Assembly: GCA_949752795.1 (NCBI GenBank)
Contig: OX457061.1
Coordinates: forward strand, 10,056,492-10,120,491
Source: Hyperoodon ampullatus
Taxonomy: Eukaryota > Chordata > Mammalia > Artiodactyla > Ziphiidae
Direction: 5' to 3'
DNA: 64,000 nt
The notes beneath the pieces are model-generated. The model saw only the letters and a program-made list of their open reading frames with translations, made no database searches and had not been told where the DNA came from. The translations under genes and the position numbers were made by a program. This document shows, piece after piece, positions 35,011-46,734 of this stretch. Positions within the stretch are counted from its first letter, which is position 1. The number at the start of each line of letters is the position of its first letter.

Positions 35011-35320
35011 TTTTTCTGGCTGTGTTGGGTCTTCGTTGCTGTGCTGCGTGCGAGCTTTCTCTCGTTGCGGTGAGCGGGGGTTTCTCATTGCGGTGGCTTC
35101 TTTTGTTGTGGAGCATAGGCTCTAGGTGTGCGGGCTTCAGTAATTGTGGCATGTGGGCTCAGTAGTTGTGGCTCACGAGCTCTAGAGCACAGGCTCAGTA
35201 GTTGTGGCGCACGGGCTTAGTTGCTCCGTGGCGTGTGGGATCTTCCCGGACCAGGGCTCAAACCTGTGTCCCCTGCATTGGCAGGCAGATTCTCAACCAC
35301 TGCACTACCAGGGAAATCCC
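35011..35320 (-). mobile_element. CHR-2-type SINE
   Basis: Reverse copy between TGCTTCCTTTTT (34999-35010) and TGCTTCCATTTTT (35321 onward), the target duplication. Ends CTACCAGGGAAATCCC. Confidence 0.92.
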
Positions 35321-35769
35321 TGCTTCCATTTTTAGTAAAACAAATCTTTATGCTTTGAGGAACCTGGAGTTAGAAAGTGGGAAAATCTGAAATGTAGGAC
35401 ATCTACTAACAATCTAATTATTGTTTATCTGATAGCTTAATGGTATATATTAAAAAGCATTGACTATCTCAGAGAGTCAAGAATTGGTGATGTTCAGGGA
35501 AGGCATTCAAGGCCATTTGTAAAAGTGAAGAGCAGCATCTCTAAACCATGTCTGTGAAACTCTGTTATACATTGATGTGTTTTAGTGTTTCTAGAGGAAA
35601 AAATGTTTAGGGATCAGATAAGTTTGGAATCTGGAATACATTACGTTACTGGATTCCCCCCTCTTGGAGATTCACAATATATAATACATTAGTAGTTTAG
35701 AAACTTTGAGAAGTGCTGTAATTAAACAGCAAGAAAAAAGCCTATTTAAATTTGTTTAATCTGGCATTT

Positions 35770-36760
35770 CACAGACATTAAAAAATTGTGGTAAAGTATG
35801 TATAACATAAAATTTACCATTTTAACCTTTTTTTTTTTTTTTTTTGCGGTACGCAGGCCTCTCACTGTTGTGGCCTCTCCCGTTGCGGAGCACAGGCTCC
35901 AGACGTGCAGGCTCAGCGGCCATGGCTCACGGGCCTAGCCGCTCCGCGGCATGTGGGATCTTCCCGGACCGGGGCATGAACCCATGTCCCCTGCATCGGC
36001 AGGCGGACTCTCAACCACTGCGCCACCAGGGAAGCCCCCTAACCATTTTTAAGTATACAATTCAGTGGCATTAAGCACATTCACATTGATGTGCCATTAA
36101 TACCATTCATCTCCAGAACTTTTCCATCTTCCCAAACTGACACATACCTATTAAACACTTACTTCTCAATTCTCCCCTCCCCCCCCAGCCCCTGGCAAAG
36201 ACTATTCTACTTTCTGTCTCTATGAATCTGACTGCTCTAGGTACCTCATATAAGTGGAGTCATGAAGCATTTGTCCTTTTCTGACTAGCTTATTTCATTT
36301 AGCTTAATGTCCTTAGGGTTCTTCCCTGTTGTAGTATGTCTTAGAATTTTCTTACTTTTTAAGGCTCAATAACTTTCCATTGTATGTGTGTACCACATTT
36401 TGTTTATCCATTCTTTACCAAGTATTTTTAATTACTGTGTAGTCCGTTGTATGTATGTGTCCTGGCATATGCAGTGTTGATGGATATTTAGGTTACTTTC
36501 AGATCTTCAGTATTACAATCCTGAGATAAACATTTTTGCAGTTATTTCCTTAGAGCAGATCCTAGAAGTGGGGTTCTCCAAAGGGTATTCATGTTTTACA
36601 CTTTGATATATACTACCAAATTACCCTCTAAAAAGTCCCAATTTTCATTCCCTCTTATAGTGCACGGAGAGTGCCCATTTCTCTGAACCCCTGCCAGCAT
36701 TTGGTTTTAAAGATCTTTGATCTTTGCACAACTGATCAGAGAAAATAACTTGCTTTTTTG
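35770..36760 (-). mobile_element. L1 3' region remnant, split by a SINE
   Basis: Reverse L1M order: ATGTATAACATAAAATTTAC, TAAGTATACAATTCAGTGGC, TCTATGAATCTGACTGCTCT, TAACTTTCCATTGTATGTG and CCTGCCAGCATTTGG. Split by the SINE at 35833-36039. Confidence 0.85.
35833..36039 (-). mobile_element. Short CHR-like SINE inside L1
   Basis: T tract then GCGGTACGCAGGCCTCTCAC to CCAGGGAAGCCCC. L1 sequence TAACC(A)TTTTT is present on both sides. Confidence 0.92.
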
Positions 36761-36884
36761 TCTGTGTTCGGAATATCTTTGTTTTAGAAATCAAATCTAC
36801 CTTCAAATGATAATTTGCTGCTGTCCAAGTGATTTAAAACATTCTTTTGGTTGTGAAAAGTAGTTTTGGAATAAGTTGATAGTG

Positions 36885-36916
36885 ACAATTTTGAAGGGTG
36901 ACAGTTTTGAAGGGCA
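36885..36916. repeat. 16-bp tandem duplication
   Basis: GTGACAATTTTGAAGG is followed at once by GTGACAGTTTTGAAGG, one base different. Confidence 0.85.
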
Positions 36917-38161
36917 CATTGTAGAGAAGCTCTTGTACCTGTATTAATTTTTTTAAAAAGCAATTCTTTATAATCACACTTACACACGACATGCTCATAT
37001 ATGATTTATCTCTGAAACAAAATTGTGTAGTCCTTGGAAGTCAGACAGCAATATTTATTGAATTCCAGCTGTGTGTAAGATTCTTTGTTGCCAGAAAGGA
37101 TATGGTATTATGGCCCCTGTCCTTGTGGAACTTACAGTCTGAATCCTCAAGTACATCATAGGAGGTGGAAAACATGTTTCCCAGGGCAGTCCTGTGGGAG
37201 TTCCCTGTCAGAATTGGAACTGAATAAATATTTGTTGAGTGATTCATACAGATTCCTCACTGTATGAAGTCATAGTGTACTAATAGAGAAGATACCTACT
37301 CATGTTAGGGTGTTTTGGGGGCCTCTGTTCTGTTAGGATAGTTAGGGAGTTGGTATGTGCCTTCAGAAGTGTTTGCCCATAACTCTTTTCTTCATAAGAG
37401 GTGATGGAACAGGTTCATTTTCCTGAAAAAGATTCTGTTGAAGGTACCCCAGTATAGTTTTGCCGCTTTGTCCTTTGACTTTTTGGTGCCAGAACACCCA
37501 TTAAATATGTGGCTTCTCACTGAAAGCCCTTGTTTTTGCGGGGGAGAACTAATCAATATGAAGTTGAAAACACCTGCCCCTGTGCTGGTGCCTAGTTGCC
37601 TTACTTTCATGGGGAAGATGCTTGTCGTGATTACTACAAAGATGTTTGTAGATCTGTTGATCTGTGATTCCATGGTTCTGTTACAAAACAAATACTGTCA
37701 TAACTACATCTATGGTTGTATAGGTCTTTGTGGTTATATAAGAACTTATTTTTACAAGTGAAACTTAAATGCTCCCCTTTATTTCTGTAATTTTTCTGAT
37801 TAATACACTTAAAGTGGTGGGCTGACATTAATGTTTCTGCGACTAAATGTCTCAGAAATTTGACACTTAGAAGAATCCCATGATATTAGGAAATATACTA
37901 AGTCATATTAGGGTATAAACTTTTTGACTCAGGCATACCTTACTCACCTTTGCATTTCCTATTAGCTTCAGTGTAAAATAAGTACTTAGTGAATATTTAA
38001 GGGAAAAAATGAAAATTAATGTAATTCACTTGATCAGAGATGCTCCTTAGTCAAACTTACTCTTAATCTCAGTATCTTTAAGATCCACCAGGTGAGGTTA
38101 ATAGAAGGATATGTTGCCAGACAAAAAATTTAAAAACTTCAGTTAGCTATAATGATTTTTT

Positions 38162-38340
38162 TTTTTTTTTTGCGGTACACGGGCCTCTCACTGTTGTGGC
38201 CTCTCCCGTTGCGGAGCACAGGCTCCGGACGCGCAGGCTCAGCGGCTCTGCGGCATGTGGGATCCTCCTGGACCGGGGCACGAACCCGTGTCCCCTGCAT
38301 CGGCAGGCAGACTCTCAACCACTGCGCCACCAGGGAAGCC
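38162..38340 (-). mobile_element. Short CHR-like SINE with internal deletion
   Basis: Reverse copy with exact target duplication CTATAATGATTTTTT (38147-38161 and 38341-38355). Against sister copies it lacks about 30 bases after GCAGGCTCAGCGGC (the ATGGCTCACGGGCC part). Confidence 0.93.
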
Positions 38341-38689
38341 CTATAATGATTTTTTAACTAGATTTTCCCCTGTGTTCCGTTTCTAGAAGAAACAAATGAC
38401 AAGAAAATCTGGTGTTCTAGGTCTTTCTAAAAATAAATATCTTCTAGGACTGTTCCTAGGAACATATTCAGTCTACCGTTCACATTCCTTGCACTTCATA
38501 ATGGTTTTAGAGGAGCAGGGAGGTGACCCAGATGACCTGCAGAGTCCTCTGTTACAAAGGAAGCACGCACTTACTTTACCTGCTGTGAACTTAACGAGGG
38601 AAGGATAAATTGTTGATATATTTTAGGATTATTTTAAACAAGAATTGAAAACTGAAGTTGGTAATGATATTTTTACCATCAGCATCATC

Positions 38690-38940
38690 ATTATTATTAA
38701 TAACAGCTAATTTAAAATTATGTACCAGCTGTTCTTTTGAGCATTTTACCTACCTAATCATCTATATATCCTTTCTTCCCTGCAATCCCCATTTCACAAA
38801 TGAAGAAAGAAAACAGGCTCACTGAGGTTAAAGTTATTTTGACCAAGATCACATAGCTAGCAAGTGATAGGGCCAGGATTTGAACCCAGTTCTGCCTATA
38901 GGCCCTTAGTTTCCTAACTACTATTCTGTAATATTTTCTT
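38690..38940 (-). mobile_element. MIR SINE remnant
   Basis: ATTTCACAAATGAAGAAAGA, CAAGATCACATAGCTAGCAA and CCAGGATTTGAACCCAGTTC in reverse MIR order. Confidence 0.82.
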
Positions 38941-39670
38941 TGTTGAGTATTCCCATTTAACTGAGGAGGTACCATTTTGTTCTCAGAATAAACATCATTA
39001 CAGTTTTAACAGGATTCAGGAAGCAGTTCTTATAATTAGGTTTCTAAAATAAGAAATTAATCTGGTAGCAGACAAGTTTGATTAATAAGTTTTATTTTAA
39101 AAGCACAATACTATCTTAAATCAGAAGGAAGGAAAATGTATTTATTGAACAAAATTACTTTGGTGGTCCGTTTTTGTAAAATTCCTGGTAACTCAGAAAG
39201 CATTGTCTGTGCCCTTTTAGACATTTCACAACCATATGGCAGGAGGGGGAAATGTAAACTGAAACACAGTTTCATACTTTAGCACATCATTTGAGGAAGA
39301 TACAGCTTGTTCCCCCATGACCTTATAAAGTAATGAGAAGACTGCATGGGAATGAAGGGAGAAAGAAAGGAAAATTTATTGTTTTAACAGTGGTTATGTG
39401 CTTTGAATGGCCTAAGGAGTTACTGTTACTTGTTTTGTAAAAGAGTAAGCCATCTTCTCTGATACCATGGAGATCTCATTGACTAGAGCAGTAGCCCCTA
39501 GAGCTTATAAGGATTTCCTTTCAACTTGGACTTAATCCTTTTAAGCTCCTAGCTACAGGGACAAATGTTGATTTTCAAGGTAGCATTTTACCACATTGAA
39601 TTTGTTTGAAAAATGATTCAGTCATTTTCTGCCTTATTCTTAAATGTTGCTGTGTACATCGTGTTTCTAG

Positions 39671-39739
39671 GTAGGTGAGCCCGTGAAACAATATGAAGAG
39701 AAGAAAATAGCCTTTTAAGGAAATTGGCCCACAGAAAGG
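39671..39739 (+). other. MAPKAP1: MAPKAP1 exon 2, 5' UTR part, with a 5-codon uORF
   Basis: The acceptor is GTGTTTCTAG ending at 39670. Sixty-nine bases of leader precede the ATG at 39740. Within it, ATG at 39693 opens a five-codon frame (Met-Lys-Arg-Arg-Lys) ending at TAG 39708-39710, 29 bases before the main start. It could lower translation or permit reinitiation; this is inference. Confidence 0.75.
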
Positions 39740-39998
39740 ATGGCCTTCTTGGACAATCCAACTATCATTCTAGCTCATATTCGACAGTCACATGTGACCA
39801 GTGATGACACAGGAATGTGTGAGATGGTTCTCATTGATCATGATGTTGACCTAGAGAAGATTCATCCTCCTTCAATGCCTGGAGACAGTGGGTCAGAAAT
39901 TCAGGGAAGCAATGGTGAGACTCAGGGCTATGTATATGCCCAGTCAGTCGATATTACCTCAAGTTGGGACTTTGGTATTAGAAGACGCTCAAATACAG
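39740..39998 (+). CDS. MAPKAP1: SIN1 (MAPKAP1) coding exon 2, residues 1-86 plus first base of 87
   Basis: It begins [18 protein letters not shown] and reads on to RRRSNT, the conserved N-terminus of SIN1. The ATG has A at -3 and G at +4, a strong Kozak context. The exon is 259 nt and ends in CAG|GTAAAC, splitting codon 87 after its first base (phase 1). The last full codon is Thr86 (39995-39997) in the basic RRRSNT motif, described as an AKT/S6K phosphorylation site that controls mTORC2. Reading on past the donor meets an in-frame stop after about a dozen codons in the intron, so the open frame to 40036 is not the real end. The region folds with RICTOR and MLST8 in mTORC2. There is no signal peptide or membrane segment; the protein is cytosolic and membrane-recruited. 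Confidence 0.97.
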
Positions 39999-42444
39999 GT
40001 AAACATTGCCTTTTAGTCATGTCTTCTGAGCTTTAAATCAGTAAACAATCTTATAGAATAATGCGTAACGTTGGCATGGGTTTAATGGGGAAAGTTACTG
40101 TGCATTAACAGGAATGTGCATGTATTACACTTAACAGTGAGTCTAAGCAGTCTCTCCATCTCTGCGACTGTGAATGGAGAGAGTCTCTGTAGTGATGCTG
40201 TTCGAAGGAGGTAGACAGAAGAGGGATAAGGAAGCAGACAGAGGAAGAATAGGTGAAAAAGTTGGCTATGAGAGGAGTGTTCTGTTTCTAAAAAGTGACT
40301 GTGTAGAGAGGGAAGTGGACTGTTTTGTGTATCTTCACAGAGCAACATTATTCCCAGTAGGCAGACTACCTGGAGGCAGATTTCAGGTTGACATGATAAA
40401 GAAACTTTAATACAGAGAGCTGACCAGCCAAGGGTGCTGCTGCCCGAGACAGTTCTTGCCTTGGAGGAATTGTAGCAGGGTATGGGGTTCAGAGGGAGAC
40501 AACTGAATATTTGTTAGGCCTGCTTTTAGTAGGAATTCCTACACTGGGTGTGAGATTAGAAAAGGTGCCCCTGTTTTTGATACATTACCTTTATTTAGTT
40601 GATCTGTACCCTTTGATAATTGTGGCTTGAAAATGCTCGACTTTAGCATATATCTATTTAGTCATTAGATTTGAAACACTTAAGTTTTTTGGGAGCATTT
40701 CAAGGACAATGTGATAAACCAAGTCCTTTACTTAGATAAATTATTTAGACTTTATAATCTAGTTGTTCAAATATGACAGGGTATTCTACAAAATATTTTT
40801 TTTAGATAATCAAAAAATATAATCTCCTAATCAGTAGCAATAACCTGCTAACTCCCAGGAAAAGTAATGGCAGGATATATAGTAGAACGTTGAAAATATT
40901 TATATGTTTATTTTCACAGTCCAAATGTAAAATGTATGTAAAGGAGTACTGCAGGTAGAGCAGGATACAATTCACAGTGCAAAGCATGTTAAGGTTTTGG
41001 TTCAGAATTCAGCATTCTGTGACATCTACAAAGAATAATTTGCTCTCGTGATGAAAATAATTAATAGCATTTCCCAGTATCTAAAGGAACTTTTATCAAA
41101 ATAGGATTTGAGTGAAGGTTTGAATATAATTTAGAACCATTGATTCTCAGTTCTCTAGTTGAAACTGACTTCCTTGCAAGTTATTGAGATGATATCTTTT
41201 ATGACAGGTTGAATGGATTTCAGTAGGAGAATGCCGCAAAATTGAGAGCTTTATGATTATATTACTTTGGCTGTACCCTTCACATTTATTAATTGCAATT
41301 GAATGTATTTTTCTTCCGTGGAATTTGGTTAGATATAGTGACATTGTCAGAATGCTTTTGCCAGCATAGTTTAATTTTCTGGCAAGATTAGTTTCAGTGT
41401 TTCCCTACCACAAGGCTAAGGCAGGAATGTAAGATTTCCTATCTTGGAAGTGGTTGAAAGAAAACTTTATTTTATTTATTTATTTTATTAGCATTGTGCC
41501 AGGATAGGAAGTTGAAGATTAGCAAGAGGAAACTAATTTGAAGAGGTGACATCAGTTGTGACTTTCTTTTCCATTGTAGTCTCCGTGTGCAGCAGTTGTT
41601 AATGTATGCTGGACAGTATTTCTTTAAAAGATCAGTTCACTGACTTTGGAAGGTCAATCAGCCAGTGGTAATATAATCACAAATGCACAATTTTAGATGA
41701 TGCTTTTGTTATTGTTGTTGGAATTTCTTAAGCTAGTACTTGGATGCTAATAATTAATTAGGATTGTGAGGTATCCTAGTGACCAGGGAATTTTCTTTTT
41801 AATCCTTTCAGCATATCTTAAAATTTTGTATAAGAAAAATTGTTCTTTTTAAGATTTGACTAATGTTACAAAGATACAAATCATTTATTTTACTACCTAT
41901 AAACTGTTTCAGCCCACTGAAGAAAAGCTATGCTAATTTATATAGCTTTGACATTTTATAATTTTCATGATTTTTAGATAAAGGATTTTATATTTAAAAC
42001 TTTAATAGTCTAGTCTGAGTTCATTTATCTTTAATTTTTGAAACGGGTAGAGTAATTCATAACAGTAATTTTATTCCTGTAATGTAATATTCACTTCAGT
42101 TCATTTGTGCATTAAAATTCCTTTAAGACCGTTATTAATGATTTATATAATGAAATGTCATATTAATCACAGAAGTTTTCACATTTTATTATTCTCTTCC
42201 ATGTTAATACTATCTTTATGATCTCTATTAATGTTTTATATCCTCTAATTTCAATTATAAATCAAGAATATTTTCATGTTTTTGTTGGTATTTGCTTTTC
42301 AGGGGTGCCACCTTTAAAATTTTATGACTTTTTCCCTACATATGCAATATAAAACATCTTTATTCATATAAAGGTAGTTAATTATGTCTTTGTTTATAGT
42401 AAACTTTCATTGACAAACTTATAGTTATAATATTTCTTTTCAAG
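39999..42444 (+). other. MAPKAP1: MAPKAP1 intron 2
   Basis: A 2.4-kb AT-rich intron from GTAAAC to TTCAAG. I see no SINE, L1 or clear MIR in it. The donor lacks the consensus G at +5. Confidence 0.9.
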
Positions 42445-42534
42445 CTCAAAGATTAGAACGACTCCGAAAAGAGAGACAAAACCAGATCAAATGCAAAAAT
42501 ATTCAGTGGAAAGAAAGAAATTCTAAGCAATCAG
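42445..42534 (+). CDS. MAPKAP1: SIN1 coding exon 3, residues 87-116 (part of 117)
   Basis: The acceptor TTTCTTTTCAAG precedes CT-CAA-AGA, completing Ala87 and continuing [18 protein letters not shown] to the end of the exon. The donor is TCAG|GTAAAT at 42534/42535. The 90-nt exon is phase 1 on both sides, so it is a whole number of codons and skipping it would keep the frame. The encoded segment is rich in Arg, Lys, Glu and Gln and is probably helical. It follows directly after the Thr86 phosphosite. It is too short to form an obvious open frame by itself and was found by matching the SIN1 sequence between exons 2 and 4. Confidence 0.95.
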
Positions 42535-43279
42535 GTAAATCGAAATAATTTTAATTGTTAATTTGAGATTTATATATTTAGTTTATATTATTATATAAGA
42601 GCTTTTAATTTTAATTCATCCTTTTAAATCCTCTAGGCAGATACCTCTTGTGTTTTAAGCTTTGAACTCTTTCACTTGGGTGCCTTGGCCTGCTGAAGCT
42701 GTGTGTTCTTTAGGTCTTGTCTTTTTGGCCACTCCTCCTCCTGGGTCACAAGAATTGATGAGTGCAGGGCATATTTTGTAGAAACTGTTGTGCCAGTACC
42801 TTGTTCTTAGAGCCAGGGTGTACCTATGATTTGGATGGGCCTCTGGATTGTAGATCCCTCCTGGCAGTTCTAACCTAGACTTTCCCTTGCCTCATTAGCC
42901 CCAATAACAATCTTTTTTGCATATATGCTAATTCTTTTCCTTTAGCATACAGACCATTATGTTGCTGGTATTAGCATTTGCAGTATGTGTTCATATGGTA
43001 TATATTGATACATTAAAAAGCTGGCTGTCTTATATATTTTCAAAGCTTCAATCTCAGCAAGAAGAGAAGACTTTTTTAAAAAGTACAAAATAGAATGCTA
43101 TTAAAATATTTTCTAATGTTTTATCATGTTTCCTAGACTTTTTTTTTTTCTCCTTTGAAATAAATGTCTGCAGTTGTCTTTTGTATCTTCTTAGCACCTC
43201 CCACTACCACCCTGGCATATAATACATGTCCAATCCATTTTCGTTGACTGACTCCTTTGCTACATAATATTTATGAAAC

Positions 43280-43530
43280 CAATAATATTAATGATTATCA
43301 CATTAACAGCAGCACCTACCTAGTGCTGTGGTAAGTACCTTATGTGCATTACCTCCAATGCAATGGTCTTATAAGGTGTAGGTATCATTGCTGTCGTTAA
43401 CAGACGAAACAGAGGGTCACAGAGACTTAACTTGCTTAAGTTACGAGGCTAGGAAGTGGTGGCGCAGTAGAGCCATGTTTTGTATCTAGCACTGTCTGCA
43501 CCTAAAGGCTAATCTCTTTCTGCTAAACCG
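43280..43530 (-). mobile_element. MIR SINE remnant
   Basis: GGTAAGTACCTTATGTGCAT, TAACAGACGAAACAGAGGG and GTTACGAGGCTAGGAAGTGG in reverse MIR order, in intron 3. Confidence 0.7.
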
Positions 43531-45369
43531 TGTCATATAAAGTGGTTATTGCTTTCTCCTACTATAATTGTAAACCCAGGAGTGTTCAGTGGGTATGATT
43601 TTCTTAATGATTGCTTCTAAATAACGACTGTTTAGAACGAGAAATCCACTTCTTTCTCTTTTTCATATCTCACTTCCGTGACTTCCTATAGTTCTTCTTG
43701 AATGTCTTTTTAGTTTTGCTCTTGGTACTTTAAAAACCTCTCCAGGCTGGCCTTTTCTGTTGATCTAGTTAATACTTCTCTCCGTTATATTCAGCCTAAA
43801 CTGGAAAACCCTTATATCATTTATTTTGTCTACTTTCTTCAATATTTTTGTATGTCTTAATGTTTTTCCTATTTATCTCTCCTTAATGAATTCAGAGCCA
43901 GTTTAAGAAGCCCATCTCTCCAGCTACCCTTTGTTTTGCCTTCTTCACTTCCATATCTTCAAATGATCATAAATAAATAAAGTAATAAATAAGAGTAGAG
44001 CATCTCCCATGTATCTTCATTAACCCCTTTCACAAGGTGAGAAGTAATTTCTTCAACCTAAATTTTGATGCATCTAATAAGTTTTGGTACTCCCCCCCAC
44101 TCCTTAAAGTCTAATCCACTTTAACTTTTGTTCAGTGTTTCACAGAATGTGCTGGAGAAACAGATAGTCCCCTGTTGGCTTTCATTTTAACCACACTGTC
44201 CATTATGTATATCTGCTTCTCTCTCCCTCAGTTTCCTTCCCTTTATTTCTGTCTCAGAGATTTCAGTAATTGACACTGTGATCTTATTTCTGGAAGAGCT
44301 CCTCAATGTGCCTGCCCATGCTTTGAGATGTTGACCTTGATTCTGGCCAGACCAGTAGCCTGCCTGGTGGTTACTCTTGATGGTTAGAGGGAACCTCGTC
44401 AATGCACAGAAGAATGCCTTTGAATTTTCTGTTAAGCTGGGTTCTGTCATTACCACAGACTGGCACTCTGGTTATCCTGAAATGTGTTAGAAAAGTGGAG
44501 TCCGCAGTCCACTAAACATCTCCCTGGCAAATGGATCAGCCATTCTATTTTCACACATCTCTCAAATACATACTCTCTTTTGGCAAGAAATGCCACCACC
44601 GAATCGTTTTGATATTAATTGGGAATTTTGGCTAGGTAATCATTCATTCATTTCCTCATTCTTTTTCTGCTAATTACGTTTTGTTAAAAATCCTTTCATC
44701 TGTTTTTTATCTTTGTTTTATTTCATTCCCCGCTAGAAGAATCATCATTATGAATATGATGACCTCCCATGGAATGTTCTTTTTTCCACACTTATTCTAT
44801 CTACTACATCCAGTTTATTCTTTAAGACACTGCCTAAATGCTTCCTTTTCATAGAGGAGTTAGAAGGGATCTTAGGAACCATCTGGTCCATACCTCGAAG
44901 TTCTTTATGAACCTACTGACCCATATGCCACGAGACCACATGGTAAATGTAATACCTTATAGTAAGATTCTTTTAGTATTTCTGTAACTACTGCATGGAT
45001 AAATGTGAAGACGATGTCATTGGGAGACAGCTTTTTCAGGAATAATCTCAAATCAAAGACTAGTATTTTTAATTTTATTGTTTTAAAATGGTGTTGGTAT
45101 ATTATTTACAAAATTGGTTATTATTCTTATTTATTGAGTCATTTAACAAGTATTTCTTCTACAACTTCTGTGTGCATAGTAATTCTGTGCTAGGTGCTTT
45201 GGGGAATACATGATTCCTGTCCTTAAGAAGTTTGAAGTCTAATTGGAATTCAAGGCTATTTACATGTGAAGTTAAATAATAACTTAAAACAATAATGTAG
45301 TTTTTATCAGTTACTTGTGAATATTCCCGAAGTTTTCTTAATATAACTTCTATTATTGGTTTCTTAAGA

Positions 45370-45575
45370 CAACAGTTCCCAGATACAATGGCTGTATAAA
45401 AGTCAGAAATGCATCCAAAAGTGCATGTTATAATGACATTCTGTATACATTTCTAGGCCCTGTCTGTGTAATTCCTGATTCAGTAGGTAGAGGTTGGGGT
45501 CTACAAATCTATATTTTTCAGAAGCTCACTGGGTGATTCTGATGGGTAACCAGCTCTGAGCACCACTGGATTATG
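45370..45575 (+). mobile_element. MER5-type hAT DNA transposon remnant
   Basis: ACAACAGTTCCCAGATACAA, AGTCAGAAATGCATCC, TGATTCAGTAGGTAGAGGTT and GTGATTCTGATGGGTAACC to GAGCACCACTGG fit MER5A/B. Confidence 0.72.
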
Positions 45576-45589
45576 ATATGCCAGTCACT

Positions 45590-45780
45590 AGCTTTACTTC
45601 ATCTTCATGCAAGTAGAGCAAATTAGCTGTTAATATTTCATTATTATTGGTGAGAAAACTGGAGGACAGAGGTGCTAACCAACTTTCCCAAGTTACTTAC
45701 TTACAAGTAGTGACAAAGTCAGAATTATTCTCCTGGCCAATCTGATCCCAAACAGTGTAGCCTCTCCACTGTGCTCCATC
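45590..45780 (-). mobile_element. MIR SINE remnant
   Basis: GGTGAGAAAACTGGAGGACA and AACTTTCCCAAGTTACTTAC, then TGACAAAGTCAGAATTATTC, fit a diverged reverse MIR. Confidence 0.6.
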
Positions 45781-46149
45781 CTCTCCCATACCATAGGCAG
45801 AAAGGAGCTGCTCCTGGAGCTTTGAATATTGAGGAGTCTTTGGGGTTCCCTTGTACCTTTCTTTCTCTGTGTGTCAGCTACAGCCAGTGTTCGGGAAAGG
45901 CACCAAAGCTTCTATATTAAAAACTTTCTGTTGAAAATAATGAAAAGCAAGTGAAGTCAAAGTTGAAGAGCAGCTTGAAGTTGAGCAACTCAAGAAGTAT
46001 AGCTGTGCCTTACGAATGGCTTAGAACCAGGAGGAAGGGCTCTGTGACCTTTTCCAATCGTATCTCTGCTTTTTTGTGACAATCTGCTCTCTCCTTCCTC
46101 CTCCCATTCTGCTCCCTATCCCCACAACTACTTTCTCTGCTCTTCTGAT

Positions 46150-46715
46150 CCAGAGTTATTCATTCAACAAGTATTTATTTAATTCCCACAGTATGCAAAG
46201 GCAGTTATGCACTATTACGGGCCTAGAAGGTAGAGCAGTGAACAAGACAAAGTCCCTCCCCTCGTGGAGGTTGTTGGGGAGAAAGGCAGTTAAACGAACA
46301 TAGGAGGTCAGGTGTCAGAATGGGAGAAGTGGCATAGAAAACAATATCCCCCAACTAAGGTGGGTAAGAAATGCTAGGCATGGGATCTTGCTGTTTTATA
46401 TAGGGTGATCAGGGAAGGTCTCATTAGGAAGGTGGTGGATGAGCAGAGGTCTGAAGGAACTGAAGGAGTGAGCCAGGCAGATACTGGGAGATGAGTGTTC
46501 TAAGATGAGGGAACAGCAAGTGCAAAGGTTCTGTGGCAGAAGTGTGACTGATGTACTCAAGGAATAGCAAGGAGGGATGCTTATTGGTTAGAGTAGAGTA
46601 AGCAAGGGAAGGAGTGGGGTCAGAGAAGTAAGTAGTGGGAGACCTGATCATGCACAGTCCTATAAGGACCCTGGGTGAGGTGATTTGATCAGAGTACTAA
46701 TATGATGTGTGACTT
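46150..46715 (-). mobile_element. L2 remnant, long
   Basis: From ATTCATTCAACAAGTATTTA through GAGCAGTGAACAAGACAAAG, CAGGGAAGGTCTCATTAGGA, GAACAGCAAGTGCAAAGGTT and TAAGGACCCTGGGTGAGG, reverse L2 order. Confidence 0.85.
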
Positions 46716-46734
46716 ACTTTTTTTTTTCCTAGCT

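Larger units (their letters stand above)
10093..39670 (+). other. MAPKAP1: MAPKAP1 intron 1
   Basis: A 29.6-kb first intron bounded by GTAAAG and TTCTAG. It contains most of the transposable elements of the window. Segments in which I see no confident repeat include 10170-11400, 13000-13380, 14940-15560, 18830-20800, 31040-31900, 32860-34240 and 37250-38140. Of these, 19480-19930 looks most like functional non-coding DNA. Confidence 0.85.
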
